Positions 1 to 12,000 of a stretch of 64,000 bases of DNA are shown in pieces (the first letter of the stretch is position 1; every line of letters begins with the position of its first letter). The notes under the pieces are model-generated. The model was not told where the DNA came from. It saw only the letters and a list, made by a program, of their open reading frames with translations, and searched no databases. A program made the position numbers and the translations under genes. Location: the NCBI GenBank assembly GCA_024663395.1, contig JANFAH010000005.1, forward strand, positions 1,488,001 through 1,552,000, written 5' to 3'. Source of the DNA: Pisolithus tinctorius (Eukaryota > Basidiomycota > Agaricomycetes > Boletales > Pisolithaceae).

Positions 1-1071
1 AGTCTTATTTACGAGTTAGTGGCATCTTAGCCAATGGCAACTGGTTCTGTTCGTGAGTGAACACGGAATTCCCTGTGAGCTGACTTGCGGAAGGATGGCG
101 CACTGGCAGTGGAACCAACGTGAAAGCTGGAGTAGCGGCTTCGCAGCCTACAGAGCCTACCTTGCGTGGTCAGCTGCGTGCTCGGGTCATCTCTGCCAAC
201 ACGGATTGCACACATGCTGTAAGGGTTGCAAATGTCTCTCTGTTGGGTATATGATGTGATGACAACAAGTAAGCTCTACACACACCGTAAACTTCTGGTA
301 GCTGCTCTCAATGGACCGGTCATGGGTGAGTCTGGTGACCTACGCGCACTTCTAACGCATCTCCAACGTCGACAATAATGGAACTCCGCAGGCATCGCGG
401 CAGGTATATTGGCCGTGCCAATTCTGATAATAGACAGTTTATGAACGTCACAAAAAGCTTTTCTAGGCAACTTCGACTTCATATACGCAGTTCCTGAGGC
501 ATGGTTATCTATGGGTTTACCGTTTGTAGGTAGGTTGACATTAATCTCCTGGCTTTGATCGTCCGGCTCATCTGGACCGGTAGGTCTTGCTGTGGAAGGC
601 GGGGCAAGTGTGAACTTTGTCAACCGAAGTGAGTCCATCGTGCGTTATACGGGTCCGTTAGAAAATGACCGAGCAACATCAGTGGGGCTTGCGAAAGCCA
701 ACGAGGCCTTGATCTTCAACAAGAAGATGACTGCCCAGGAGTTACTTGAATGCGGTTTCATAAAGTATTCTCGTACTCTGCTATACGGGAGTGATTCCTG
801 ATAACCGTTTTCCAGTAAAATTTTTCCCTCAAAGTCTACTGAAACCTTCCATCTCGCTGTCCGGCAACATCTACATAGTGAACTTAAAGGACTGGATCCA
901 GCATCCATACTAGCCGTCAAAAGTCTTATCAAAACTGGTCTCGCGGAGAAAAATAACCCCGATGCTCTCAACCTCCGTGAGAGCTACGCACAAGCAGAGA
1001 GGTTTAGAAGCGGCGTACCCTCTATTCGTTTCGGGATGCTTGCACGGAAGGAAATCAGACATAAGCTGTAG
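1..1071 (+). CDS. ECI1: peroxisomal delta3,delta2-enoyl-CoA isomerase, 5' end outside the window
   Basis: Crotonase-superfamily enzyme that shifts 3-enoyl-CoA double bonds to trans-2 so that unsaturated fatty acids can pass through peroxisomal beta-oxidation. The window opens inside an intron; the first visible exon begins at 31, so the N terminus is missing. Joining exons across short GT-AG introns gives NGNWFCSGTNVKAG, then ALYTHRKLLVAALNGPVMG (oxyanion-hole region), FDFIYAVPEAWLSM, VEGGASVNFVNRMGLAKANE and ECGFINKIFPS. The Glu in VEGGAS lines up with the catalytic base of yeast Eci1. The protein ends in EIRHKL; HKL is a PTS1-type ending like those of the yeast Eci1/Dci1 pair, which supports peroxisomal import. 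The stop TAG is at 1069-1071. The frame is open through every exon, so I see no sign of decay. Family assignment is confident; Eci1 versus Dci1 subtype is not resolved. Confidence 0.86.
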
Positions 1072-2956
1072 CCCTTGTTTACCAATATACAACTATCCCG
1101 ACCATGCAGTCATGGTTGACCTCATGGTAGTGTCATGCATTCAGGTCAGGATCACAATCTCCGCTTGGAGCAACCACACAGTTTTGTTGGGGTGTGATTA
1201 GTGTGGTAGAGAAAGGGCAACTTGGATTTTTTGGTGTTAGCGTCATATCCGTTGGCCCTGAGAGAAGAGTTCGGAGTGCCACTGCCCCTGAGCACCGTGA
1301 CCTGGAACAATTGCAACTCGGGAACTTCCTGGAGACCACTAGCACAACGCCACTGATCGATATCAATTTCCGGTTGGGACAATCACCGCCGGCATAAGTC
1401 CATCGTATATGTATGTTAGCCTGCCTCAATCGCGCTCCATCGTGTTAACGCAAGCGTGACGCGCAAGTAATGTTGTGAGACACATTCCGGATAATTAAAT
1501 TTGGCCTGTCGAAAACGGAATCCTCGAAGGAGAGTTTTGGCACTGGCGGAATCCACTACTAACAGTTCCTAGATTCAGTGACGCCCCAGGGCCGGCGCCG
1601 AAGTTTCAGGCTGGAGTGTCCCTGAGCGTACATCGGATGATTACATATGCTATGAAGGCTTACGGAGGCGATGAAGACAAATATCGATGTGCAAGCCTTT
1701 CCTGACTAGGAGTGTGTTGCCTCATCACCACACATCTCGTCATGATGCATCTGGTTTTCTCATGCTATGTGTGTATATTATTAGTTCGGCTGCCGCACTG
1801 ATTGACAGAAGGCAGAAAGCATTTAAGTGAAAGGAGTGGGGTTGTCGATCAGTGCTCAGACGTGAGAAAGCATGTCAACCCTGATATGATTCTATAATTA
1901 GTGGTGGTAGAGGTACAAATGGTGAAAACTACGAAATATGGTCGTAAGTGTAAACGTATTGCGGGAGAAGTTGATACAGTGCGGTGAAACGGCGGGAACA
2001 TGAGGTTACAGAAAGGTTGAGAGAAGCCGACGAAAGGCATATGGTGGGATACGACGTCGTCACGCTATATGGGGCGGTGGCATCGGCTCAAGTTCTAATA
2101 CCCGCACTCGAAATCGTTCTCTCGGATGTTGGTTGGGATGCAGATTTGGGTGCGTGGAGTGCAAGGAGGACTTCGGTGTTGTCACTCGTGTTTAGGACGT
2201 TGCGGATCGATTTTTCAGCCAGCATGCAGATCTATGTCTAAGTCAGTGTGACCGCGTCTGTGGCACCGGTGGGAATGGCGTACTCTGCTGTATCCGCCGG
2301 GCTGAAGTGTCTGACGGGACACTGATATGGCGTTGTGGATGCTATCGTAAGCATATCTGCGTCTGAGGAAACATGAGTGATCTGTGGTGGGGTTTCAACG
2401 GGGCAACGCACAAAACGCTTTGTAGTTCGCTGCGGGTTCGAGGGACGATGAAGAGGTCTGAGCCCGAGAGGTAGCGATTGAACGCCTGATAGGACGCGCC
2501 GCCTGCGACGAGTGTTTCGTTGAACGAGGGGTGGTCCTGGTCCCAGGTGAACCAGTTTTCGCTAAAAGGGACATTAGTTCTGAATGAATCTGGGACGGAC
2601 AACGTGCGAGACAAGGACGCACGTCAATTGGGAGTGGGCAATGGCTTCAGAGGTGTTGGGAGCGAGGAATCTGTCCATGGGGTTGGTTGGGGGTGTGCAG
2701 AGCAGAGCAGAGAGGTGGGATGATAAAATAGTGGGCCGAGCCGATGACTCCTTTGGCATCAAACGTGATATTTGACTTCCATTTATGGCAACCAACCTCT
2801 CGCTTCGCACGTGCGACTTCCAAATGCGGCTCCGTTTCCGTCGTATTATTATAGTCTCCTTTGATTACGTGATGCTGTGTCAGGCCAAGATATCCTGTGT
2901 TGATTAGGAAGCCCGCCGACTTCATAGGACTCCGATTAGTGGAAACTGTTGCCAAC
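1072..2956. other. long gene-poor interval between the isomerase and pirin
   Basis: About 1.9 kb with no recognisable complete gene. The left end must hold the isomerase 3' UTR and the right end the pirin promoter. The only coding-like signal is a two-exon minus-strand reading at 2416-2678, listed separately. Other open frames here are short, overlap each other and show no family resemblance. Confidence 0.5.
2416..2678 (-). pseudogene. possible orphan gene fragment, unknown product
   Basis: A minus-strand ATG at 2678 opens a 56 nt exon (MDRFLAPNTSEAIAHSQL). A clean GTGCGT donor at 2622 and a TTTTAG acceptor at 2562 join it in frame to a second exon reading TENWFTWDQDHPSFNETLVA and onward to about 2416. 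The joined peptide looks like ordinary protein in composition, but I could not extend it downstream: the following minus strand holds stops in all frames and no convincing exons. It is either the 5' remnant of a decayed gene or a chance reading. I recognise no family and assign no function. Confidence 0.25.
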
Positions 2957-4533
2957 ATGTCCTTGTCCACCACAGCTTCTCGCCACGTCGCCAAGACAGT
3001 TCTGGCAGTCGAAACGGCTGAGGTGTGCTTCGCTCTCTCTCGGCATCATGGAAGACCCTAAACCGCAGTGCACTGTTCTGTTAGGGCGTGGGTGCCCGCG
3101 TACGGCGCTCTGTTGGATCTATGAATCTGCGCAACCTCACCCCGTTCTTGATGCTCGATCACTTCCACGTTTCAGAAGGGGCTGTATGTGACCGTTATCT
3201 TCCCCTTTCTTGTTCAAACCTCCTTTAGGGTTTCCCAGATCATCCCCATCGGGGTCAGGCTACCGTCACATACATGCTCGAAGGGTAAGCTTCCGGCCTG
3301 GCATACACTCCCACCGAGCGTTTATACCCTCTCCCAAGGTCGAGCCGCCATGAAGACTCCGCTGGCCATGCTGGCACGATCGAGACCGGTGGCGTCCAGT
3401 GGATGTGTGCTGTATGTCTTCTTTACGCCTTCATTTGTCCTTCACGTCCACTTTCAAACGTGCGTCCATCTTTTCTTATAGGGTAAGGGAATCATCCACG
3501 CCGAGATGCCTGTTCATGCACCGGGCGTTCCGGAACCAAGGGGCCTCCAACTTTGGGTGGACTTGCCCAAACAGGTACATGGTCTTCCGCATCTTCCAAC
3601 CCTTCGTCATGGCACACTGATCCACTGTGCGCATGATTGCTTGTATAGTACAAAATGGTCGTAAGCGGCTCCAATCTGTCATTAGGACGTGGCGCATGGT
3701 AATAACGCCAACGGCATTGTACTACCAGGAACCATCGTACCAGGAACTTGGTCCAGAAGCGTATGTTTTCGGTCATTCTGCCAGACCCGTGTGCATATGG
3801 GGGACGTTCCCCTATCTGATACTACGAGAACAATAGTATCCCCACAGCGTACCCAACCGGCCCTGATGGACCAATTAAGGTCAAGGTCATCAGCGGCAAG
3901 AGTCACGGAATTGAATCACCCGTCCGCCCCCTCGGCGGCTGTTGGTTCCTCCACGTGACGATGGAAACGTCAGGAGCAACGATGTTCCAGGACATTCGTA
4001 AGTCTTCCAGCGCTAGTCTGCCCAATCGGTCAACAACGGACTGCCACAGCATTGGGGTGGACTGCGTTCGTGTACAGTACGTACTTCCTGTGGGGCTCCT
4101 CCATCGGATCTTTCTACTGGCTTTTTCTAGTATGGAAAGGCGCTATCAGAATTGGAAATGATGGCCCAATTCACAACAGCTTCCACACACTTGTCCTATC
4201 TAACGCAAAAGGAGAGACGGGAGTACAACTTATCGCGGCAGCGGATGACACTCAGTTCGTTCTGGTGATCGGCGTTGTCACTGGGTCACTGGAGTTCTCG
4301 CTGACGTTTAGCGCCTCCATCTCGTAAAGATTGCAGGAGAACCCCTCGATCAGACTGTCTTCCAGTACGGACCGTTCGTGATGACAAACAAGGAAGAAGT
4401 GCAACAGACTTTGTTGGATTGTAAGTCGTTCCGCCCACGTTCGGCCCTTTTTTTGTTCACGCACAACCTAGACCAATTCGGGAGGAACGGTTTTGAGAAG
4501 GCTCATACATGGAAGAGTAAGATCGGAAATTAG
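2957..4533 (+). CDS. pirin
   Basis: Pirin of the cupin superfamily; members are iron-binding nuclear or cytosolic proteins acting as transcriptional co-regulators or quercetinases. About ten exons can be joined at clean GT-AG sites. They read GVGARVRRSVGSMNLRNLTP, FLMLDHFHVSEGAGFPDHPH, RGQATVTYMLEG, a strand ending GGVQWMCA, GKGIIHAEMPVHAPGVPEP, then the pirin C-terminal domain with PTGPDGPIKVKVISGKSHGI and ending HTWKSKIGN followed by TAG at 4531. The metal-binding His-x-His of FPDHPH and His-x-Glu of IHAEMP are both present, so the iron site looks intact. The length, about 315 residues, fits fungal pirins. The ATG at 2957 is the first in frame with the conserved N terminus. The gene converges on NSA1, whose stop lies about 220 bp away. 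Confidence 0.93.
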
Positions 4534-4753
4534 CGCAGTTTCATGGTAGGTGAAACGTGTCTCGTATTTTCTGACGAAGCCGGGTCGCACGTGAAATTAT
4601 GCATGGGGTGTAGTGCTTCAGTTGTGGTTGTTTGTATGGCTGTATAACAAGTGAATGTGCATGGGAGGTTCCAACAAGCGAGGAAATATCACGCTTTCAA
4701 AGACCCTGTGCACAGCAGGGTTACTCCACATTCCAGAGTAGACTCGCTCTCCA

Positions 4754-6188
4754 TCACTCCTCCACGTGCTTCATCGTCTCCCAGACATTCTCGTCCTCTT
4801 CTTGGTCCACGTCCATCTCTTCTTGCTGGTCCCACACAACTACCGTCGGAACCGTCGTCATGTACACTTTTTCTAGTGTAGTACCCCTCTTGTCCGCTCC
4901 ATTTCCCGCCTTCGTCGGTACAAGGGAGGTGCTGTGGATTCGGGTATAGCGATCCAGGGCTACAGATGCGAGGAATAATGGGGAGGGTGAAACGGATGTC
5001 ACTGCGCCCGATATGCCTAAACAAGTATGCAGCTATATTGAAGGATTCAACATAGCGAGATTAGCCTACCCTTATAACTGTAAAGGATGCCGCCGCTGCG
5101 CAAGTCGAGGGCAAACAGGCTCGATCCTTGGTCAGACACGAAGGCCTCGCTGAAATACGTTAAGTGAATGAACACTCGAGAGAGGTCGGGAGGTCCTTAC
5201 TGCTCCGTCAAGCCCTTTTCGATGGCACGCACACCGCCAATCTTGCCAACGCTCTTAAAATCGCTCACAGGTCGACGTCCTGCACGCGTGTCATATCGAC
5301 GGACGTCACCGAATCTGGTTCCCGCCAGCAGATGCTGTTGACCAGTAGAGCTAGAAGGAGAAAGGTAGGTCAAGCAAGTATTGTGCACTGGTTGACGGAG
5401 GTCGAGGAAATCATTCGGGACGTTTTTCGCACGCCAAATCTCGCCAGGGAAGAGGGTGTCGCCAGCTCGTTTGCGCTTTTTAGTGTTTCCAGGAGATATC
5501 GATGATGCATCCTCTGAAGGAGATGAGGGTTGAAATGCGCGCTCGGTATTCCATACTGACAACTCTACGTCGTCCCCGCCGTATGCGAATGTTTCTTTGT
5601 TACATCCTATTCTCCACTCAGTGAGCTTAGATGGGAGAGCAGCGAGTTTGTGCGTCGGCAGTCTGGTTTCTTCGCCCAAAGTTGAGAGCCTTAAAGCACC
5701 GTTCGACGTACAGGAGAAGACGGTGCTGGGTGCCATATGTCAATGTCATTTTCCAGAGGTTATAAATGGTGGTTTTTTGATCTGTTAGCACGGCGCTCAC
5801 TTTTGTGATATTGCAAGGCCTATAAACTTCTGCTCGGATTTTAATCTGATTTCCTTCCACTGATGCAAGTTTTGCAGTTGGTCGTCGCCAGTCAGCGACG
5901 AGATGCAAAGCGACCCATCTGCATGAGCTGAGGCCAACATCTAACCTTAGTTTGAATGCGCGTCTCGCATCGCGAGGGCAGCAAAGAGAGGAGAGAAAGA
6001 GTCCTACGTACCAGTGTGTCATCCTCCGTGCCGGTTATAACTGCTAATCTCTGGATGCCCCGCGATCGTCCACTTCCCGTACCATCGTAGAGAGTCTTTA
6101 GCTGAGTTTTGGAGTCTGAGAGCGCTTTTGCATCGTACGTGACAGCTTTAATGCTGCCCAGCTCGTCGCCGACAAGAAACCGAGGCAT
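4754..6188 (-). CDS. NSA1: ribosome biogenesis WD-repeat protein NSA1/WDR74
   Basis: WD40 beta-propeller protein of nucleolar pre-60S particles; in yeast Nsa1 acts with Rix7, which removes it. The first exon (6188-6012) encodes MPRFLVGDELGSIKAVTYDA. The joined exons continue with VLASAHADGSLCISSLTGDD, SNGALRLSTLGEE, KETFAYGGDDVELSVWNTER, GEIWRAKNVPNDFLDLRQPV, HLLAGTRFGDVRRYDTRAGR, EAFVSDQGSSLFALDLRSGG and ISGAVTSVSPSPLFLASVAL. The order and spacing match Nsa1/WDR74. The C terminus is acidic (EEMDVDQEEDENVWE) and stops at 4754. The start codon lies 101 bp from the RMD5 start on the other strand, so the two genes probably share a bidirectional promoter that includes a T-rich tract near 6197-6209. 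Confidence 0.9.
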
Positions 6189-6289
6189 ACGATTGTTTTT
6201 TTTTTTTTTGAGTTTGTGAGTATTGCTGTGGGTGGCTGTGCATGTGGAGCGGGTACAGGTAATATGCGGGACAGCAACTTTGTACTGTA

Positions 6290-7735
6290 ATGACCACTAC
6301 CATGGATGTTCCTGTGAAGGAACTTGCAAAGCTGAGAGCCGTCGCCGAGGGGACATCGAAGGGAAAGAACCCGTCTATCGAAGGCTCGTTAGACTCGCTT
6401 CTGCAGACTCTCTACCAAGTGAAGGACAAGATGGAGACGGAGCCCGTTACCGAAGACACGGTGGCATTGATAGCACAAACTGTCGAGGCCAAGAAGAAGG
6501 AGATCGACGAGAAGCAGAAAGAGATATACAATGCGATCGTCCGACTTGGTAAGACTTTAGATAAGGTGAGTGTTTCGTGTGTGTCGTTCATAATACGCCG
6601 GCTTAACTCGCGGAACAGACATTTACCCAGCCATTGCCATCATACGATCCACTGTTTGTGGCGGACGACGCGAAAGCGTCGCTCGATGCGATCGTTGCGG
6701 TACATTTCTTGCGGACGGGCCAGTTCTCCACTGCCGAGATGTTCATTCAGGTATATCTTCCTGCCAGCTCTCCCATGCGTATTCTGCCCCCTCACCTGCA
6801 TTTCATCTAGGAATCTGGCGTTACAATCGACGCGGAGATCCGCAGTAAGTTCGAGGAACTCCATCGCATCCTTACCGCTTTACGAATGCAGGATATCGGT
6901 CCCGCATTGGAGTAAGCATGATCTTCGAAACAGATGCTCTTTAGTTCTGACACGTTATCGAAAGGTGGTGTTCGAAGAATCGCCAATTCTTACAGTCGAA
7001 GTCATCACCATTGGAATTTTACCTCCATCGTTCACAATATATTCGCCTTCTTCTTGCTTGCAAACCACCAGATTATCAGCCCGCACTGTTCTATGCCAAC
7101 ACTGTTCTCCGTAACTTTTATACCGAACACACCGCCGAGTTTAGACGTCTCCTGGCATGCGTCATGTATCTCCCTAAGCAGAAGCTGGAATACTCGCCCT
7201 ACGCAGACCTCGCATCGTCGACGGTACATACTGACCTCGAGTCTCTTTTCGCTACGGAATATTGTGCAAGCCTCGGCATGAGCCACCAAGTACCCCTAAG
7301 AGTAGTTGGTGATATTGGTGCAGGGGGTGCCTTGGCGAGGATTGAGAAGGCCCGCACGGTAATGAAAGAAAAGAAGAGTGAGTGGAGCCAGAGTGACGAG
7401 TTACCAGTACGTGGCCTCGTGTTTAATCTTCAAATTCTACTGATCGACTTGTTTTGCTTAGATCGAGATAACCCTGGCACCTGAGAATCGTTACCATTCC
7501 ATCTTTGCATGTCCCGTGTCGAAAGAACAGTCCACGGAACAAAATCCACCCATGATGATGGTCTGTGGGCATGTCATCACCAAGGATAGTTTGCAGAAGC
7601 TCAGCAAAAACAATGGGTCTGTGTCCAAACTCTTCTTTGCCGTGCGTTGAGGCTGATACTCCCTCCAGCCGCGTCAAATGTCCCTACTGCCCTGCGGAAT
7701 CTGTGCAAACCAGTGCATTGCGCATATACTTCTAG
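6290..7735 (+). CDS. RMD5: GID/CTLH E3 ubiquitin ligase subunit RMD5 (Gid2/RMND5)
   Basis: RING-type subunit of the GID/CTLH ubiquitin ligase, which in yeast marks gluconeogenic enzymes for degradation. The N terminus ([20 protein letters not shown]) leads into a coiled segment. A following exon carries a LisH-like stretch ([20 protein letters not shown]), then CTLH/CRA sequence ([20 protein letters not shown]). The C terminus holds the degenerate RING of this family: [29 protein letters not shown] and CPYCPAES. As in Rmd5, the zinc-ligand set is reduced relative to a classical RING. The protein ends TSALRIYF with TAG at 7733-7735, and five or so short GT-AG introns are visible. It diverges from NSA1 and converges on the gene at 7845-8579. 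Confidence 0.9.
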
Positions 7736-7844
7736 CATTCTTGTTACTCGATTGGGTTGTTTGTACTGCATATAACTTGTAAATTATAACATCGACATCT
7801 GTACTTGATAGCATTCGATTGACAGATCCACTCAGCTGATGATC

Positions 7845-8579
7845 TTATAGTCGAGGATCTACCCAACGAGCCTGGCTAGAGATGAGAATCGGCATTACTC
7901 ATTTGTAGGAACATGCATGCATACCATCATCGTCACTGATTCCTCACCGTTCTCATCTGTCGTCCTGACGATCGTATGCTCACCCACGTTCGGTGTGTTG
8001 AAATGCCGACAAAGCTGTTGAAGTCTGCCGACGTCGATCCCGTACCGTGCTGCGAGTGATTCTAGCTCTGCGGTGGTTGTCACGGACTTGCGAGTGTCGA
8101 ACAAGTCACTCAGGGAAGAGGCCAGCAGACGGTTGCGTGTCGCACGAGAATTCGTTGCCTCGACCTCAGATTGCATTCTGGAACGGTACATAGCTTTGGC
8201 ATGGTCTGTCTGGCTCCCAACGGAAGGCCAATCACATTAGGTTAGGCACCGGATGAGCAGTGTTGACTATGGAAAGTAGCACGTACAGGTTGGGTAGACT
8301 GCATGTGATGATCAACACGCACAGGTCCTAGCATGTTCAACTTGGACATGAACTGTGGGTCTTTCCCGTCGTCTTCGATGGCTAGGTACATTTGTCCCGG
8401 TCAGAGGTTCGTGAAAAATGCCAACGCCAACGCTTGCCTCGGCTCTTGGTGTCGCTGGCCAGTGGAAATTTGGCCTCCCCCAGTGGGGCTGCGCCAGGCT
8501 TTGACGGTGTTCGGCTTCCAGTCCATGATGATTTCTCTTTGGGTAGTCTGCGGACGACCTTGGACGTTACTCCCCCCAT
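7845..8579 (-). CDS. conserved fungal protein of unknown function with N-myristoylation-type start
   Basis: I do not recognise the family. The start ATG at 8579 has a strong context (GCCACC before ATG) and the protein begins MGGVTSKVVRRLPKEKSSWT, a Gly2/Ser6 pattern suited to N-myristoylation. Exons joined in frame read KFPLASDTKSRAIEDDGKDP, QFMSKLNMLGPVRVDHHMQS, TDHAKAMYRSRMQSEVEATN, LESLAARYGIDVGRLQQLCR and NTPNVGEHTIVRTTDENGEE, ending MMARWVDPRL with TAA at 7845. The first intron (8437-8382) appears to use a GCAAGC donor; reading through it would put a stop in the frame. About 180 residues, no membrane segment. It converges on RMD5, with 109 bp between the stops. A mitochondrial or membrane-associated role is possible but is only a guess. 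Confidence 0.72.
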
Positions 8580-9053
8580 GGTGGCTCAAGTGAGAGTCAA
8601 TATGGACTCAGTATCAAACCGTCAATTGCATGGATGCCACATCCGTCCGCACATTTCAAAGACTGGGAAAGTCAATTCGTATCGTCTATAGATGTCTGGC
8701 TATGTGTTTTACAGCCTCCGTTGCTTATTTATACACAATTCGCTAGAAGGACGGGGTAGATTGAGTTAGAGGAGAGAAAAAAAATTGGAGGAGAAAATAG
8801 AAAACAATCCAGCACAAGCCAAAACCGCCGTGAATTTCTGCGTAGGTCACCAAGTAAAAGAAATGAACAAGGACAAAAAGGAATGTAATTTGCACGAGTG
8901 TTAATGTGATCGAAGATGGTATCAGAGAAAGGAGCGGATATGAGTGTCTGTGTTAAAAACCTGGACCATAGCATGATGGAGACGGCGATACATACAAAGA
9001 CAGGCAAGACGTTTGATGGCAGTGTCGTGGTCATGGTCGTTAGCTAGATTAGT
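8580..9053. other. spacer between the unknown gene and the PUF gene
   Basis: 474 bp between the start of the unknown minus-strand gene and the stop of the PUF gene. It should contain the promoter of the former and the 3' UTR of the latter. It is A-rich around 8775-8800. No coding signal was found. Confidence 0.5.
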
Positions 9054-12000
9054 TTAACTGAAGGTACCCATGTTCGTCGACGGCGTTTGTTGGTATACCT
9101 GGTACATGGTATACGGCTGGTAATGTGGCGGAACGCCCTGGGGACTATATGGAGCTTGCCCCATCCCAAGAGGGCTCCCAGTCTGCGGGAGGTTGGGAGG
9201 CTGAGCGTTGTACGAAACGGTAGGAGTACCCGACGGCATTAACGGCACCTGGTTACGGCGGATCGCTGAGCGAGGAGCATTGACGTCGGGAGATCGCAGG
9301 GCAAATGGATTGAAAGCGTCAGTGGAGGGCGAGAACGCAGATGGCGGATTGGACGGCCGGTTGCGTAATGCAGAATTGCTTGGACCGTATGCAGGGTCAA
9401 TCTGAAGCTGAGGAGGTCCAGAATGCGGGTTCTGACCACCCATTTGCAACGCAGCCATCATCGATGCCAGACCTTGGTCGTTGTTCGGATAGCCAGAAGG
9501 AAAGCCGGGCAAGTTCTGTGCGTGCTGAGAGGGTACCTTCTTCCCAGGCGGCCCATTGGCGGTGTACGTGGGCTGGTAGCTGGGAATTGGGAGACCAACT
9601 TCTTCGATTAGACGACGATAGGCTTGTGTAGCTATGACCTTGAGCTCGATCAGGACACGTTTTGTAGCATCAATATATTTCGGTTTCTCCTCCGAGTCAA
9701 GGAATGGGCTCGTCAGAATCTTGTGGACGACGGCGACTCCATTAACTTGATCGCCCAACACATCCGTAAGAACGTGATCTCCCGGAGACGAAAATAACGC
9801 CTGCACGATCTGCCGTGAGGCCTCCGGTTCTATCTTCTGGTTCACAATCCTAAGAACTGTGAGGGAAGCCAACTTGTGCGTGCATAGGTGTGAGAGGTGA
9901 GGGGTGAAACGTGGCGCAAGAAGATTGTATCTTGACGGGAAAGAAGAGGTGTCCAAGAGCCAGGTGAGCAGCAACGCGCCATTCGGGTTGGTAGCTAAAG
10001 GTATCGAGTTCAAGATGACAGCAGTAGCAATGCGGCGCTGTTGATTGATAGTGATGTGAGGGCTCTCCAAGCAAGCCCTCATACTCCGGGCGCCGAAACG
10101 CCCTTGCGCGATTTCCCACATACGATCGACCATCGCATCAAAGATGAAGTCGTTTGCAGGCATACCAAAGCGTAGACAGCACCTAGCAGATATCTCAGTG
10201 TACCGAAAGAAGGATACCCATCAAAATACATACTGCACGACATAATTGCCAAATTGATCGAGAAGGAGGGGAGGTGCATAAGGCCGCAAATTTTGGACGA
10301 CCAGTGCTATCTCCTCGGGTGTTTGCACACATTCAATTATCTTTTGTGCAGCCCACGTCCCATTCTTGTGTATTCCAATCATCGCCAGGTGAGGGGTGAT
10401 TCTGTCTAACATTGCAAACCTCGGCGCAGACGAACATCGCTCAAAGAGTTTTTGCACAACCTTCGAAGAAGTCCACGTAAGCCTTGATGGGCTTCTTGAA
10501 ACAATGGAAACACACCGTGTTACCCAACCAGTCAGACGCCAAGTCAACTATTTCTCCATCCAAGAAGTCACCAACAACCTGATCGATCTCTTCCACCGAC
10601 ATCGTACTAGAGTCCAGTCTCTTGCGAAGTTCTCGCAGCTTGGACGCGTCCCAGCGCCTGCTGTTCTGCCTCTCGGAAACGAGGGGAATGGTGGTGTAAT
10701 ACATCGTAGGCGGGCGGAATTCTGGGGGGAACGATGATTACTGACAAGTGCCTCCAATCTTAGTTAGCATACCTGAAAGTGACTGGATATCGGCCTCGGC
10801 ATCCGCACATCCTTTCGTAAGCTCCCTCATAATCATCTGCTGTTCTGTCACCGAAGGTGTCCACCCGGCTGGCTTGGAAAGCCCATCCGAAACATAGGCT
10901 AGGTTGTGCATGCCCGATCCAATCATGCTAAGTAAGAGGTTCGAGCGGTAATTCTCCACCTGTCCACCAAGGACTTGCTGATCAGCGGGAACTGTGGATG
11001 CGCCCTTGACGCTGCGGAGAGCGTGGATGGTTGCGCCGACGCTCAGGTCACCAATTCCTTGAACCGCAATACTTGGACTCTCATCCTGCGTGCCGCTTCC
11101 TTCTTGACTATTCTTGACAGGGACCTTCGCAAAGCCAATGCGGATCGCGCCAACATCGCTTCCGAGAACATCACGACCGTTCAGCGCCTTCCTAGCCCTC
11201 ACAGCGTCGTCCAATCGTTCAAAGTTGACTAAACAAGGCTTAGTACATCTAGATACTGATGATGACATCCACTCACTGAACCCGCAATTTTTATGAGTCA
11301 AGACCCTGGCAGACTCAATCGGACCGTAAGGACTGAAAACGCTCAAAATAGTTGCAGGAGTTGTAGTGCTCGGAATCGACCCAATCCAAAGCGCGCGAGT
11401 CGGCGTAGACTGCAACTGAGCATCTAGTCCACTCATCCCTGGGCTACCGCTCTTGCTCATATTGTTAGGCGAGGTCGCTCCAGAGCTGGTTACGGTAGTT
11501 CCCTTGGCTGGAGCAACGGGTGCACTGTCCGCCTTTCCAAATCCGATACGAACGGTCTGACCGTTCGGCATGCCGATGTTGCCTCCAAGCCTGTTCAGGA
11601 CGTCGTCCTTCGCGCGGATGGCATCCGCCTGGTCAACAAAGTTAACAAAGCCACATTCCTGCGAGAACTCCGTGAGCACATGATCGCAGTCAACGGTAGA
11701 CCACAAACCTTCTCGGGTAATAACCGCAAGCTCTCGATGGCACCGTAGGGAGCGAAGACATGGATAAGTTGCTCACTTGTGACAGAACTATCCAGATTAC
11801 CAATCCATAGAGATCTAGTCGGGGTTTGGATCTGCGAATTGTTGCTCGCTTCCGCTTTTGGGGAGACCGACCGCCCCTGCGAATTAGGGGCAACTAAGTA
11901 CACAGCTGCGCGATTGCTGAGCTCGTTAGTAGGGAAGTGAACATTAGATGGAGGCGTAGCCCGAGAACCAAGCTTGACGTCAGACTTGAGAATGCCAGCA

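Noticed and set aside
8401..8589. alternative reading MSHHGGSNVQGRPQ for the unknown gene
   Set aside because: It runs into a TGA directly before the conserved exon; the MGGVTSK frame with a GC-AG intron gives a continuous protein and a better start context.
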